Assembly (NCBI GenBank): GCA_004020365.1
Contig: SAQR01000011.1
Span: 63,944 to 127,943 of the forward strand
Length of the DNA: 64,000 bases
Origin: Mesorhizobium sp.
GTDB taxonomy: Bacteria; Pseudomonadota; Alphaproteobacteria; Rhizobiales; Rhizobiaceae
Direction: 5' to 3'
Translations under genes and position numbers: made by a program
The notes under the pieces: model-generated
Told to the model about the DNA's origin: nothing
The model's input: only the letters and a program-made list of their open reading frames with translations
Databases searched by the model: none
Shown here: one piece after another, positions 1 to 9,030 of the stretch
How positions within the stretch are numbered: the first letter of the stretch is position 1
How the letters are laid out: each line of letters starts with the position of its first letter

Positions 1-1020
1 GATCCACAGCGCGTTCTGCGCGACGTTGGCCAGCACGTTGCTGTGCAGCAGCACCGCGCCCTTCGAGATGCCGGTGGTGCCGCCGGTATATTGCAGGAAG
101 GCGACGTCGTCGGCAGCGACCTTCACCGGCTTGAAACTCATGCCGGCGCCTGCCTTCAACGCCGCGTTGAACTTGACATGGCCCGGCAGCGACCAGGCCG
201 GCACCATCTTCTTCACGCGACGCACGACGAGATTGACGATCGTCCCCTTGAGGCCGCCAAGCATGTCGCCCATCGCCGCGACCACGACATGCTTGACCGC
301 CGTTTTAGCGATCACCGCCTGCAAGGTGCTGGCGAAATTCTCGAGAATGACGATGGCTTGCGCGCCAGAATCCTTGAGCTGATGCTCCAACTCGCGTGGC
401 GTGTAGAGCGGGTTGACGTTGACCACGACATAGCCGGCGCGCAGCACTGCCATCATCGCCACCGGATATTGCAGCACGTTCGGCATCATCAGTGCGACGC
501 GCGCGCCTTTCGGCAGTCCCGTCGATTGCAGATAGGCGCCGAAGGCGGCCGATTGCCGCTCGACTTCCGCATAGGTGATGGTCTTGCCCATGCAGGTAAA
601 GGCGGGCCGGCTGGCGTACTGCTTGCAGACGTCGGCGAGCAGATCACCGATGGAGCCGAAGGGCAGAGCGCCGATCTCGGCAGGAACGACTTTCGGATAG
701 CTTTTGAGCCAGGGTTTTTTGAGCCAAGTTTTTTCCGGCAATCCGGCGGCAGCGGCATTCGGCAAACTTCCGGCCGGACCTGGCTTTGACGCCGAAGCCG
801 TGGTCGGTGCCGCCTTCACCGCTGGTTTGATGGCGGCGGGCTTTGCGCCAGCCTTCGCGGATGCATTGATCTTCGCGGATGCATCGGTCTTGGCGGACAC
901 AGCGGCCGCCTTCGGCTTGGCTTTGGCCGTCGCCGCGTTTGGCTTGTCGGGGCTGGCCGGTTTCGTAGCAGTTTTGGCCTTGGCTGTCGCTGGTGCCGTC
1001 GTCCTTGGTGTTTTTGCCAC
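1..1020 (-). CDS. fadD: Long-chain fatty acid--CoA ligase, N-terminal part (runs off the left edge)
   Basis: The first 340 codons of an AMP-forming acyl-CoA synthetase, which activates fatty acids to acyl-CoA at the inner face of the membrane. The P-loop-like signature YTGGTTGISKGA, with the Gln-Tyr-Thr-Gly-Gly lead-in typical of long-chain ligases, lies near the cut end. The start is a GTG at 1018-1020 preceded by a GGAGG ribosome binding site. Residues 2 to about 90 form an unusual Ala/Lys/Pro/Thr-rich low-complexity extension before the family begins at about residue 97 (TWLKKPWLKSYP). TWLKKPWLK looks like a small internal duplication. The C-terminal domain lies outside the window. Confidence 0.85.
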   Translation of the reverse strand, partial: MAKTPRTTAPATAKAKTATKPASPDKPNAATAKAKPKAAAVSAKTDASAKINASAKAGAKPAAIKPAVKAAPTTASASKPGPAGSLPNAAAAGLPEKTWLKKPWLKSYPKVVPAEIGALPFGSIGDLLADVCKQYASRPAFTCMGKTITYAEVERQSAAFGAYLQSTGLPKGARVALMMPNVLQYPVAMMAVLRAGYVVVNVNPLYTPRELEHQLKDSGAQAIVILENFASTLQAVIAKTAVKHVVVAAMGDMLGGLKGTIVNLVVRRVKKMVPAWSLPGHVKFNAALKAGAGMSFKPVKVAADDVAFLQYTGGTTGISKGAVLLHSNVLANVAQNALWI

Positions 1021-1451
1021 TCGTCCCTCCCTCGATTGTTCTTATTGTCTCTGCCTGCTCGCTGCGTCGCCTCCGCATGACAGAGACGTCCTCCGCTGCT
1101 GCCGGCGTCCAGGGAATCCAGCCTGTCATCCCAGCCTGCTCATCTATGTATTGCGACTATCGGCAGCCGTGCAAGTCTGCCCCTGCGGCAAGGTGGGAAG
1201 AAATCGTCCGCGCCTACGACGGCGGTTGCTCACCGTCGGATGCGCTGAAGATGATAAAAAAATGCAGTCGTTAACAATATCGTGATCGATGAGTTTTGAC
1301 ATTTCATTCTCTCTTTCGGCGAGCCGGAAGAAAGAAATTCTGCTTCCCATGGGGTAGGCAAACCAGGTGTTCCAAAGCCGGAAAAACGGTGCTTATATGC
1401 GCGCTTCGCGAGCCTGATAGAGGGGCTTGGAAGAACATCAGGGAGTCCTCC
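1021..1451. other. Divergent intergenic region between fadD and dppA
   Basis: This 431-base stretch has no gene with credible coding support. It must hold the promoters of the minus-strand ligase gene and the plus-strand dpp operon. I see no convincing -35/-10 pair, operator or riboswitch in it. The long minus-strand open frame crossing it is a shadow of dppA. Confidence 0.5.
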
Positions 1452-3044
1452 ATGAAAAAGAAACTGACTTTTGCGGCCGCGTTGCTGGCCGCAAGCGTCC
1501 TCGGTGGCATGGCCAATGCGAAACAGCTGGTCTACTGCTCGGAGGCGTCGCCGGCCGGCTTCGACCCGTCGCCGTGGAGCGGTGGCAACGACTTCGACGC
1601 GTCGTCGCGCACCATCTATTCGCGCCTGGTCGAGTTCGAGCACGGCAAGACCACTATCGAGCCTGGCCTCGCCGAGAGCTGGACGGTTTCCGACGACGGT
1701 CTCGAATACACGTTCAAGCTTCGGCCGGGCGTGAAGTTCCAGACCACCGACTATTTCACGCCGACGCGCGATCTCAATGCCGACGACGTGATCTTCTCCT
1801 TCGAACGCCAGTGGAAGAAGGAAAACCCGTGGTTCGACTATCTGGCAGGCACTGGCTGGGAATATTTCACCGGCATGGGTTTCCCGGATCTTCTCAAGGA
1901 AATCGTCAAGGTCGACGACCTGACGGTGAAATTCGTGCTGAACAAGCCTGAAGTCGCTTTCCTGCCGGACCTCGGCATGGATTTCGCTTCGATCGTCTCC
2001 AAGGAATATGCCGACCAGCTCGACAAGGCCGGCACCAGGCAGCAATTCACCCAGAAGCCGGTCGGCACCGGTCCGTTCCAGTTCGTCGACTACCAGGTCG
2101 ACGCGGTCATCCGCTACGCGGCATGGGACGGCTACTATGGCGGCCGCCAGAAGATCGACGATCTGATCTTCGCCATCACCACCGATCCGGCCGTGCGCGC
2201 GCAGAAGCTGAAGGCGGGCGAGTGCGATATCATGTCGTACCCGGCGCCGGCTGACATCGCCGGCCTGAAGGCCGACCCGAACCTCAAGGTCGACGAGCAG
2301 GAAGGCCTGAACATCGGCTACATGGCCTACAACACGACGCAGGCGCCCTTCGACAAGGTCGAGGTCCGCAAGGCCCTCAACATGGCCGTCAACAAGCAGG
2401 CCATTCTCGATGCCGTCTATCAGGGCGCCGGCCAGGCGGCGATAAACCCGATCCCGCCGACGATGTGGTCCTATAACAAGGAGATCAAGGACGACCCATA
2501 CGATCCGGACGCGGCCAAGAAAATGCTGACGGATGCCGGCGTCACGGATCTGTCGATGAAGATCTGGGCAATGCCGGTCAGCCGCCCGTACAATCCGAAC
2601 GCGCAACGGGTCGCGGAGCTGATCCAGGCCGACTACGCCAAGATCGGCGTGAAGGCCGAGATCGTCAGCTACGAATGGACCGAGTATCGCGAACGCGGCA
2701 AGCAGAAGGACCGTGACGGCGCCTTCCAGCTCGGCTGGACCGGTGACAATGGCGATCCGGACAACTTCCTGTTCCTGCTCGGCTGCGATGCCATCGGCCA
2801 GTCCAACTATGCGATCTGGTGCAACCAGGAGTTCGAAGCCCTGCTGCAGAAGGGCAAGGCGACCACGGACGTCGCCGAGCGCACCAAGATCTACGAGGAA
2901 GCTCAGGTCGTGTTCAAGCGTGAGGCGCCGTGGCTGACCATCGCCCATTCCAAGGTCTTCATGCCAATGAACAAGAAAGTTACCGGCTTCGTCATGGATC
3001 CTCTCGGCATCCATCGGTTTGACGGCGTCGACGTCGCCGAATAA
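1452..3044 (+). CDS. dppA: Dipeptide ABC transporter, periplasmic dipeptide-binding protein DppA
   Basis: A 530-residue periplasmic binding protein (SBP family 5) that delivers dipeptides to the DppBCDF permease. Residues 1-23 are a Sec signal peptide ending in ANA. The mature protein follows the DppA pattern closely: LVYCSEASPAGFDPS at the start, then IYSRLVEFE, GLAESW, LNADDVIFSF, GTGPFQF, PPTMWSYN, RPYNPNAQR, GWTGDNGDPDNF and the C-terminal DPLGIHRF. Start chosen at the ATG behind AGGGAG; the longer in-frame start lacks a ribosome site and would bury the signal peptide. It is the first gene of a five-gene operon with tight downstream junctions. Confidence 0.93.
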   Translation: MKKKLTFAAALLAASVLGGMANAKQLVYCSEASPAGFDPSPWSGGNDFDASSRTIYSRLVEFEHGKTTIEPGLAESWTVSDDGLEYTFKLRPGVKFQTTDYFTPTRDLNADDVIFSFERQWKKENPWFDYLAGTGWEYFTGMGFPDLLKEIVKVDDLTVKFVLNKPEVAFLPDLGMDFASIVSKEYADQLDKAGTRQQFTQKPVGTGPFQFVDYQVDAVIRYAAWDGYYGGRQKIDDLIFAITTDPAVRAQKLKAGECDIMSYPAPADIAGLKADPNLKVDEQEGLNIGYMAYNTTQAPFDKVEVRKALNMAVNKQAILDAVYQGAGQAAINPIPPTMWSYNKEIKDDPYDPDAAKKMLTDAGVTDLSMKIWAMPVSRPYNPNAQRVAELIQADYAKIGVKAEIVSYEWTEYRERGKQKDRDGAFQLGWTGDNGDPDNFLFLLGCDAIGQSNYAIWCNQEFEALLQKGKATTDVAERTKIYEEAQVVFKREAPWLTIAHSKVFMPMNKKVTGFVMDPLGIHRFDGVDVAE

Positions 3045-3054
3045 CTGCTGAGAA

Positions 3055-3094
3055 ATAGAACGGCGACGCTGGACTTCCGGCGCCGCCGTTCTAT
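3055..3094 (+). promoter_or_regulatory. Intra-operon RNA hairpin between dppA and dppB
   Basis: Perfect 11-base inverted arms ATAGAACGGCG (3055-3065) and CGCCGTTCTAT (3084-3094) with an 18-base loop start 10 bases after the dppA stop and end 8 bases before the dppB start. No U-run follows. Hairpins at this position commonly protect binding-protein mRNA or reduce read-through, so that the binding protein outnumbers the permease. The stem and its position are seen; the role is inferred. Confidence 0.7.
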
Positions 3095-3102
3095 GAAGCA
3101 AG

Positions 3103-4110
3103 ATGCTCCGCTATCTCCTCCACAAGCTCGCCTTGATCATCCCGACCGTGTTCGGCATATCGCTGGCGGCGTTCGCTTTCGTCCGGCTTCTGCCGGGCGA
3201 CCCGATCACGGCGCTCGCCGGCGAGCGCGGCGTCAGCCCGGAACGCTACGCCGAGCTTGTCGAGCGGTTTGGCTATAACCGGCCTTATGTCGTCCAGTAT
3301 CTGGAGTATATCGGCAGGGTCCTGACCGGCGACTTCGGCATATCGCTCGCCACCAAGCGGCCGGTGCTCGGTGAATTCCAGGCGCTGTTTCCGGCGACGC
3401 TGGAACTGGCGACGATCGCGCTGATCATCGCCGTGCTCATCGGCATTCCCGCCGGCATCTTCGCCGCGGTCAAGCGCGGATCATGGTTCGACCAGGCGAC
3501 GATGGGCGTGGCGCTGACCGGCTATTCGATGCCGATCTTCTGGTGGGGGCTGCTGCTCATCATCTTCTTCTCCGGCTATCTCGGCTGGACGCCGGTGTCC
3601 GGCCGCATCGGCCTTCAATATTTCTTCAAGCCGACGACCGGGTTCATGCTGATCGACAGCCTGATTTCCGGCAAGAGCGGCGCTTTCAGGTCCGCCGCCA
3701 GTCATCTGGTCCTGCCGGCGATCGTGCTGGCGACGATCCCGCTCGCCGTCATAGCGCGCCAGACGCGGTCGGCGATGCTGGAGGTGCTGGGCGAAGACTA
3801 CGTCCGCACCGCCCGCGCCAAGGGCCTGGCGCCGCGTCGCGTCATCGGGCTCCACGCTTTTCGCAATGCGCTGATCCCCGTCGTCACCACCATCGGCCTG
3901 CAGGTCGGCACGCTGATGGCGGGCGCCATCCTGACCGAAACGATCTTTTCCTGGCCCGGTATCGGCAAGTGGATGATCGACGCGATCGCCAAGCGCGACT
4001 ATGTTGTCGTCCAGAGCGGCTTGCTGATCATCGCGCTGATCGTCATGGCGGTGAACCTGATCGTCGACGTGCTCTATGCCGTCATCAACCCACGTATCCG
4101 GGTGCAGTGA
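3103..4110 (+). CDS. dppB: Dipeptide ABC transporter, permease DppB
   Basis: A 335-residue inner-membrane permease of the oligopeptide type. It begins MLRYLLHKLALIIPTVFGIS, the usual first membrane helix, followed by the family hallmark RLLPGDPI. Several further hydrophobic helices follow. The cytoplasmic EAA-type loop (EDYVRTARAKGLAPRRVIG, about residue 231 onward), which contacts the ATPases, precedes a GLQVGTLMAGAILTETIF segment typical of DppB. It pairs with DppC. The gene sits 58 bases after dppA with a hairpin between, and its ribosome site is weak, which fits lower expression than dppA. Confidence 0.93.
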   Translation: MLRYLLHKLALIIPTVFGISLAAFAFVRLLPGDPITALAGERGVSPERYAELVERFGYNRPYVVQYLEYIGRVLTGDFGISLATKRPVLGEFQALFPATLELATIALIIAVLIGIPAGIFAAVKRGSWFDQATMGVALTGYSMPIFWWGLLLIIFFSGYLGWTPVSGRIGLQYFFKPTTGFMLIDSLISGKSGAFRSAASHLVLPAIVLATIPLAVIARQTRSAMLEVLGEDYVRTARAKGLAPRRVIGLHAFRNALIPVVTTIGLQVGTLMAGAILTETIFSWPGIGKWMIDAIAKRDYVVVQSGLLIIALIVMAVNLIVDVLYAVINPRIRVQ

Positions 4111-4111
4111 G

Positions 4112-5029
4112 ATGACCGACCAAACTACGGCAGAAGCCACCGCCGCCGCCATTCCGACCGGCGGCCGGCAACGCGCCTTCACCGAGTTCTGGCATTACTA
4201 CTCGATGAACACCGGCGCCGTCATTGGCCTGGTCGTGTTCACTGCCCTGGTGCTGGTGGCGATCTTCGCGCCGCTGGTCGCGCCGCATTCGCCTGACGAG
4301 CAGTTTCGCGATGCGCTGCTGGCGCCGCCGGCCTGGCAGGAGGGCGGCAGATCGATGTTCCTGCTCGGCACCGACGCCGTCGGCCGCGACATGCTTTCGC
4401 GGTTGATTTTCGGGGCGCGGTTCTCGCTGTTCATTGGTCTGGTCGTCGTCGTTTTCTCGCTGACCAGCGGCATCGTGCTCGGCGTGCTCGCCGGCTATTT
4501 CCGCGGCTGGGTCGATACGCTGATCATGCGCGTCATGGATGTCATTCTGGCCTTCCCGTCGCTGCTCCTTGCCCTGGTTCTGGTGGCGATCCTCGGGCCC
4601 GGCCTGTTCAACGCCATGCTGGCGATCGCGCTGGTGCTGCAGCCGCATTTCGCGCGGCTCACCCGTGCGGCGGTAATGGCGGAAAAGAACCGCGAATATG
4701 TCATCTCCGCCAAGGTGGCCGGTGCCAGTCATCTCAGGCTGATGGTGAAGACGATCTTGCCGAACTGCATGGCGCCGCTGATCGTGCAGGCGACGCTGTC
4801 CTTCTCCAACGCCATTCTCGAGGCCGCGGCTCTCGGCTTTCTTGGCGTCGGCGCGCAGCCGCCGACGCCGGAATGGGGCACGATGCTGGCCACGGCGCGC
4901 GAGTTCATCCTGCGCGCGCCATGGGTGGTGACCTTCCCCGGCCTTGCCATCCTGATCACCGTGCTCGCCATCAACCTGATCGGCGATGGGCTGCGCGATG
5001 CCTTCGACCCCAAGCTGAAGCGGTCGTGA
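4112..5029 (+). CDS. dppC: Dipeptide ABC transporter, permease DppC
   Basis: A 305-residue second permease subunit. After a hydrophilic N-terminal tail it has the first helix (GLVVFTALVLVAIFAPLVAP) and the DppC hallmark LLGTDAVGRDMLSRLIFGAR. The EAA loop (REYVISAKVAGASHLRLM) starts at about residue 194. The C-terminus GDGLRDAFDPKLK is typical. The chosen ATG lies one base after the dppB stop; the upstream in-frame start lies inside dppB and is not needed. It forms the membrane channel with DppB. Confidence 0.93.
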   Translation: MTDQTTAEATAAAIPTGGRQRAFTEFWHYYSMNTGAVIGLVVFTALVLVAIFAPLVAPHSPDEQFRDALLAPPAWQEGGRSMFLLGTDAVGRDMLSRLIFGARFSLFIGLVVVVFSLTSGIVLGVLAGYFRGWVDTLIMRVMDVILAFPSLLLALVLVAILGPGLFNAMLAIALVLQPHFARLTRAAVMAEKNREYVISAKVAGASHLRLMVKTILPNCMAPLIVQATLSFSNAILEAAALGFLGVGAQPPTPEWGTMLATAREFILRAPWVVTFPGLAILITVLAINLIGDGLRDAFDPKLKRS

Positions 5030-5031
5030 CC

Positions 5032-5907
5032 ATGCCTCTTCTCGAGATCAAGAACCTCACCGTGTCGTTCGATACCGCCGCCGGACCGTTCATGGCCGTG
5101 CAAGGCATCGACCTGTCGATCGAACCGCGCGAGGTGCTGGCAATCGTCGGCGAATCCGGCTCCGGCAAATCGGTGGCGATGCTGGCGGTGATGGGGCTGC
5201 TGCCGAACACGGCGACGGTGAAGGCCGACCGCATGGCCTTCGACGGCATCGACTTGCTCGAGCTCAGTTCGTCCGAGCGCCGCAAGATCGTCGGCAAGGA
5301 CATCTCGATGATTTTTCAGGAGCCGATCGCCAGCCTCAATCCGTGCTTCACCGCCGGCTTCCAGATCGAGGAGGTGCTGCGCTTCCATTTGGGCATGGAT
5401 CGCGCCCAGCGCCGGGCCCGCGCCATCGAGCTGATGAAGCTGGTCGGCATCGCCGATCCGGAAGAGCGGCTGAACTCGTTCCCGCACCAGATGTCGGGCG
5501 GCCAGTGCCAGCGCGTCATGATCGCCATCGCCATCGCCTGCAATCCGAAGCTGCTGATCGCCGATGAGCCGACCACCGCCCTCGACGTCACCATCCAGAA
5601 GCAGATCCTCGATCTTCTGGTCGGCCTGCAGGCCAAATACGGCATGGGCCTGATCATGATCACCCACAATATGGGCGTCGTCGCCGAGACCGCCGACCGC
5701 GTCATCGTCCAGTACAAGGGCCGCAAGATGGAAGAGGCCGACGTGCTGTCGCTGTTCGAGCAGCCGAAGAGCAACTACACCCGCGCGCTGCTATCGGCGC
5801 TGCCGGAAAACGCTGTCGGCGACCGGCTGCCGACCATTTCCGACATGCTGTTCGAACCGGCCCCCTCTGCTGCGGCAACCCAGCCGGCAGCGGGAGCCGC
5901 GCCATGA
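5032..5907 (+). CDS. dppD: Dipeptide ABC transporter, ATP-binding protein DppD
   Basis: A 291-residue ATPase that powers the importer. Walker A is GESGSGKS at residues 40-47, the signature is MSGGQ near residue 154, and Walker B is LLIADEP near residue 174, followed by TTALDVT and the H-loop ITHNMG. The C-terminal oligopeptide-transporter extension is present but on the short side. The start directly follows the dppC stop. The last four bases overlap the dppF start, so the two ATPases are translationally coupled. Confidence 0.92.
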   Translation: MPLLEIKNLTVSFDTAAGPFMAVQGIDLSIEPREVLAIVGESGSGKSVAMLAVMGLLPNTATVKADRMAFDGIDLLELSSSERRKIVGKDISMIFQEPIASLNPCFTAGFQIEEVLRFHLGMDRAQRRARAIELMKLVGIADPEERLNSFPHQMSGGQCQRVMIAIAIACNPKLLIADEPTTALDVTIQKQILDLLVGLQAKYGMGLIMITHNMGVVAETADRVIVQYKGRKMEEADVLSLFEQPKSNYTRALLSALPENAVGDRLPTISDMLFEPAPSAAATQPAAGAAP

Positions 5908-6734
5908 GCGTGAAGGTTCTCGAAGGCAAGAACATCGTGCGCGACTATCATGTCGGCGGCGGCCTGTTTCGTCCCTCACGCACGGTGCATGCGGTCAAGG
6001 GCGTTTCGTTCAGCGTCGACAAGGGCAAGACGCTGGCAATCGTCGGCGAAAGCGGCTGCGGCAAGTCAACGCTCGCCCGCATCATCACCCTGATCGATCC
6101 GCCGACAGCGGGCGAGCTCTTCATCGAGGGCAACAAGGTCGACATAGCCAGGAACGGGCTGTCGAAGGAGATGCGCCGAAAAGTGCAGATCGTCTTCCAG
6201 AACCCCTACGGTTCGCTCAATCCGCGCCAGAAGATCGGCGATGTGCTCGGCGAACCGCTGCTCATCAACACCGACACGCCGGCCGACGAGCGGCGCGATC
6301 TCGCCATGAGGATGCTGAAGAAGGTCGGCCTCGGACCCGAGCATTACAACCGCTACCCGCACATGTTCTCAGGCGGCCAGCGCCAGCGCATCGCCATTGC
6401 CCGCGCGCTGATGCTCAATCCGAGCCTGTTGGTGCTCGACGAGCCGGTCTCGGCGCTCGATCTGTCGGTGCAGGCGCAGGTGCTCAACCTGCTCGCCGAT
6501 CTGCAGGACGAGTTCGAGCTGACCTATGTCTTCATCAGCCACGACCTGTCGGTGGTGCGCTACATCGCCGACGAGGTGATGGTCATGTATTACGGCGAGG
6601 CCGTCGAATACGGCTCGCGCGACGAGGTCTTTGCCGACCCCAAGCACAGCTACACCAAGACGCTGTTCGCGGCGACGCCGCGCGCCGACGTCGCCAGCAT
6701 CAAGGCGCGGCTGGCGAAGAAGAGGGCTGCCTGA
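5904..6734 (+). CDS. dppF: Dipeptide ABC transporter, ATP-binding protein DppF
   Basis: A 276-residue second ATPase of the dipeptide importer, which works as a heterodimer with DppD. Walker A is GESGCGKS at residues 48-55. The usual oligopeptide features follow: the QIVFQNPYGSLNPRQ Q-loop, FSGGQRQR signature, LLVLDEPVSALD Walker B and FISHDLSVV H-loop. It is a little shorter than many DppF proteins (about 330 residues). It closes the operon; no clear terminator hairpin follows before the convergent minus-strand gene that ends at 6776. Confidence 0.92.
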   Translation: MSVKVLEGKNIVRDYHVGGGLFRPSRTVHAVKGVSFSVDKGKTLAIVGESGCGKSTLARIITLIDPPTAGELFIEGNKVDIARNGLSKEMRRKVQIVFQNPYGSLNPRQKIGDVLGEPLLINTDTPADERRDLAMRMLKKVGLGPEHYNRYPHMFSGGQRQRIAIARALMLNPSLLVLDEPVSALDLSVQAQVLNLLADLQDEFELTYVFISHDLSVVRYIADEVMVMYYGEAVEYGSRDEVFADPKHSYTKTLFAATPRADVASIKARLAKKRAA

Positions 6735-6775
6735 CGCCGAATCGCGGCATCCAGGCAAGCGTATTTTAACGCCGA

Positions 6776-8055
6776 TCAAGACAGCCGGGCGATGATGGCG
6801 CGCAGCCCCTCGCCGAAGCGCCGGACTTCGTCGATCGTGTTGTAATGCACCAGCGAGGCGCGGATGGCGCCGCTGTCCATGCTGAGGTTCAGGCGCTTCA
6901 TCAGCCGCGGCGCATACATATGGCCGTCGCGGATGCCGATCTGGATCCCGGCCATCGCCTCGACGATCATCTGCGGCGACAGAGTGCCGATGTTGAAGCA
7001 GAAGGTCGGCACACGTTCGGCGAGGCGGGCCTCGTCGGCGACGCCATAGATCGTCGCACCGCACGCCTTGAGCACGCCGAGCATTTCGCGCGCCAGCACC
7101 AACTCGTAGTAGCGGATAGCACTCATGCCGGCGACGACATTGTCGCGCCGTGACCGGTTGTTCTCGGCCAGGAAGTTGCGGCCGATCGATTCGAGATAGC
7201 GCACCGCGGCATCCATGCCGGAGACGTTCTCGTAGATGAAGGTGCCGGCCTCGACCTTGTAGGGCGGCTCGTCAGGGATGAAATCCTCGCGGAAGGTCGG
7301 CAGCCGCTTCAGCGTCTCGAAGCGGCCCCACAGGAAGCCCATATGCGGCGAGAAATTCTTGTAGCCGGAGCAGACCAGATAGTCGCAATCCCAGGCCTGC
7401 ACGTCGATCAGCCCGTGCGGCCCGTAATGCACGCAGTCGAGGAACACTTCGGCGCCGGCCGCATGCGCAATATCAGCCACTGAAGCGACATCGACGATCG
7501 ATCCGATCGAATGCGCCGTCACCGTGCAGGCGACGAGCCGGGTGCGGTCGGAGACCAGCGGTCGAAGATCGTCGACGTGGAGATTGCCGTCGTCGCGCAT
7601 CCGCCACCATTTGAATTTCGCGCCGGCCGATTCCAGCGCCAGCCATGTGGCGATGTTGGCATCGTGGTCCATGTCGGTGATGATGATCTCGTCGCGCTCC
7701 TGGAGCATCTGGCCGATGCCGAGGCTGACGAGGCGGATGAACGAAGTGGCGTTCATGCCGAAACAGATTTCCGCAGGACTATAGGCGTTGACCAGCAGCG
7801 AAACGCTTTCGCGCGCCTCGGCGATTGCCTGGTCGACGGCGATGCTGCGGCCGTAGCGGCCGCCGCGCTGCACATTGTGCGCGACCAGGTGGTTGGTTAC
7901 CGCGTCGAGCACGCTTTGCGGGATCTGCGCGCCGGCGGCATTGTCCATGAAGATGAAGTCGCCGGCCTGCTGCAGGCTGGAAACATCCCGCGGATCATGT
8001 CGACCGGAAAGGTTGCTGAGACGTTGCTCGCGATGGCGGTCTGATGTTTGTTCAA
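6776..8055 (-). pseudogene. Class-V PLP enzyme (cysteine desulfurase-like), single-base frameshift near its N-terminus
   Basis: The uninterrupted frame from 7948 gives 390 residues of a cysteine-desulfurase/selenocysteine-lyase-like enzyme. In it, Asp171 (PLP ring nitrogen), His174 and the Schiff-base lysine Lys197 ([11 protein letters not shown]) are visible. It lacks the family N-terminus. That N-terminus lies upstream in another frame: a TTG at 8055 with a GGAG ribosome site encodes [16 protein letters not shown], then [11 protein letters not shown]. The downstream frame picks up with [15 protein letters not shown]. One missing C in GCCTGCAG (about 7972-7978) would join them as the expected FPALQ. 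The protein is either inactivated, made short from an internal ATG, or the base is a sequence error. It is last in a group with a permease and binding protein. Confidence 0.75.
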
Positions 8056-8113
8056 GATGATCTCCTGCAAAGTGCCTGATATATGAAAGACAGATGGGGG
8101 AAGCCTGGCGAGG

Positions 8114-8788
8114 TCAGCGGGTCTTCTCGGTCTTGAAGCGGCGTTCCAGCAGGCTGACGAGACGGACCATCGGCCAGAGAAAGAGGAGATAGACCAGCGC
8201 CGCGCCGATCAGCGGCGAGGGGTTGGCGTAAAGCGACTGCGCGTTGGTCGCTTCCTTCAGCAGTTCGGGCAGCGCTACGGTGGAGGCGAGCGAGGTGTCC
8301 TTGAACATCGAAACGCAGTTGCTGGTCATCGGCGGAATGACCACGCGGACCGCCTGCGGCAGCACCACCTTGCGCAAGGTCAGTAAGAACGGCAGGCCGA
8401 GCGCCTGTGCCGCCTCGAACTGGCCGCGCGGAATGCTTTCTATGCCGGAGCGGAACACCTCGGCCGAATAGGCCGCCATGATGATGGCGAATGCCGTCAC
8501 CGCGGAGGTCCAGGACGACAGGCGTATGCCGAGGAATGGCAGCGCATAGTAGATCAGGATCAGCACGACGAGCACCGGCATCGCCCGGAAAATATCGATA
8601 TAGCCGACCGCCAGCAGCCGCAGCGGCTTTGGCGCATAGAGCCGCATCAGGCTGATCGCCAGGCCGACGGGAATGCCGATACCGATGCTCAACAGCCCGA
8701 GCAGCAGCGTGTTCAGGAAGCCGCGCAGCAGTGCCGGCAGGCTGGAGATCATGACATCGGCGTTGAAGAAGGTCTCGATCAGCGACAT
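8114..8788 (-). CDS. Polar amino acid ABC transporter, permease
   Basis: A 224-residue inner-membrane permease of the HisMQ/GlnP family. It has about five hydrophobic helices (first: LLRGFLNTLLLGLLSIGIGI). The amino-acid-type EAA loop is FRSGIESIPRGQFEAAQALG, followed by TLRKVVLPQAVRVVIPPMTS, the diagnostic pattern of this family. It lies between the solute-binding protein gene (9031) and the PLP enzyme gene (ends 8055). No ATPase gene and no second permease are adjacent, so it must form a homodimer and borrow an ATPase, or the ATPase gene lies elsewhere. Confidence 0.88.
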   Translation of the reverse strand: MSLIETFFNADVMISSLPALLRGFLNTLLLGLLSIGIGIPVGLAISLMRLYAPKPLRLLAVGYIDIFRAMPVLVVLILIYYALPFLGIRLSSWTSAVTAFAIIMAAYSAEVFRSGIESIPRGQFEAAQALGLPFLLTLRKVVLPQAVRVVIPPMTSNCVSMFKDTSLASTVALPELLKEATNAQSLYANPSPLIGAALVYLLFLWPMVRLVSLLERRFKTEKTR

Positions 8789-8828
8789 GGGGAGAATTCC
8801 CGAGAGATTTGGCGTCCCGCGACGCTAA

Positions 8829-8875
8829 TGCATGTCGCGCAAAAGTGCGCAGCGGTTTTGCGAAAACGACATGCG
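8829..8875. repeat. Short nested palindromic intergenic repeat
   Basis: The outer arms GCATGTCG (8830-8837) and CGACATGC (8867-8874) enclose inner arms CGCAAAA and TTTTGCG around GTGCGCAGCGG. I recall this kind of unit as scattered through Mesorhizobium intergenic DNA; that part is memory, not computed. It sits between the binding-protein and permease genes of one operon, where the transcript would fold into a hairpin. Confidence 0.6.
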
Positions 8876-8989
8876 ACGCGCTTTAAAACATGCTGCCGAA
8901 ACCCGAAATCGGCCTTCGAAGCGGATCATGCGTGAAAGTTGGAGGGTCCCAGCGCGTTCAACTGGACGCGCAACGCTGCCCGTGAAATT

Positions 8990-9012
8990 GTGCCGGCGCG
9001 GAAAGCCGGCAC
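8990..9012 (-). promoter_or_regulatory. Hairpin after the solute-binding protein gene
   Basis: Perfect 8-base arms GTGCCGGC (8990-8997) and GCCGGCAC (9005-9012) with a 7-base loop, starting 18 bases past the stop of the binding-protein gene on the minus strand. Only a short AT-rich run follows, so it is more likely an mRNA-stabilising or attenuating hairpin than a strong terminator. Confidence 0.6.
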
Positions 9013-9030
9013 GATTTCGGCAGCTGCCGC

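Noticed and set aside
1230-3101. Long minus-strand open frame of 623 codons opposite dppA
   Set aside because: It is the complement of a high-GC, strongly supported gene, has His/Asp/Arg-heavy shadow composition and matches no family.
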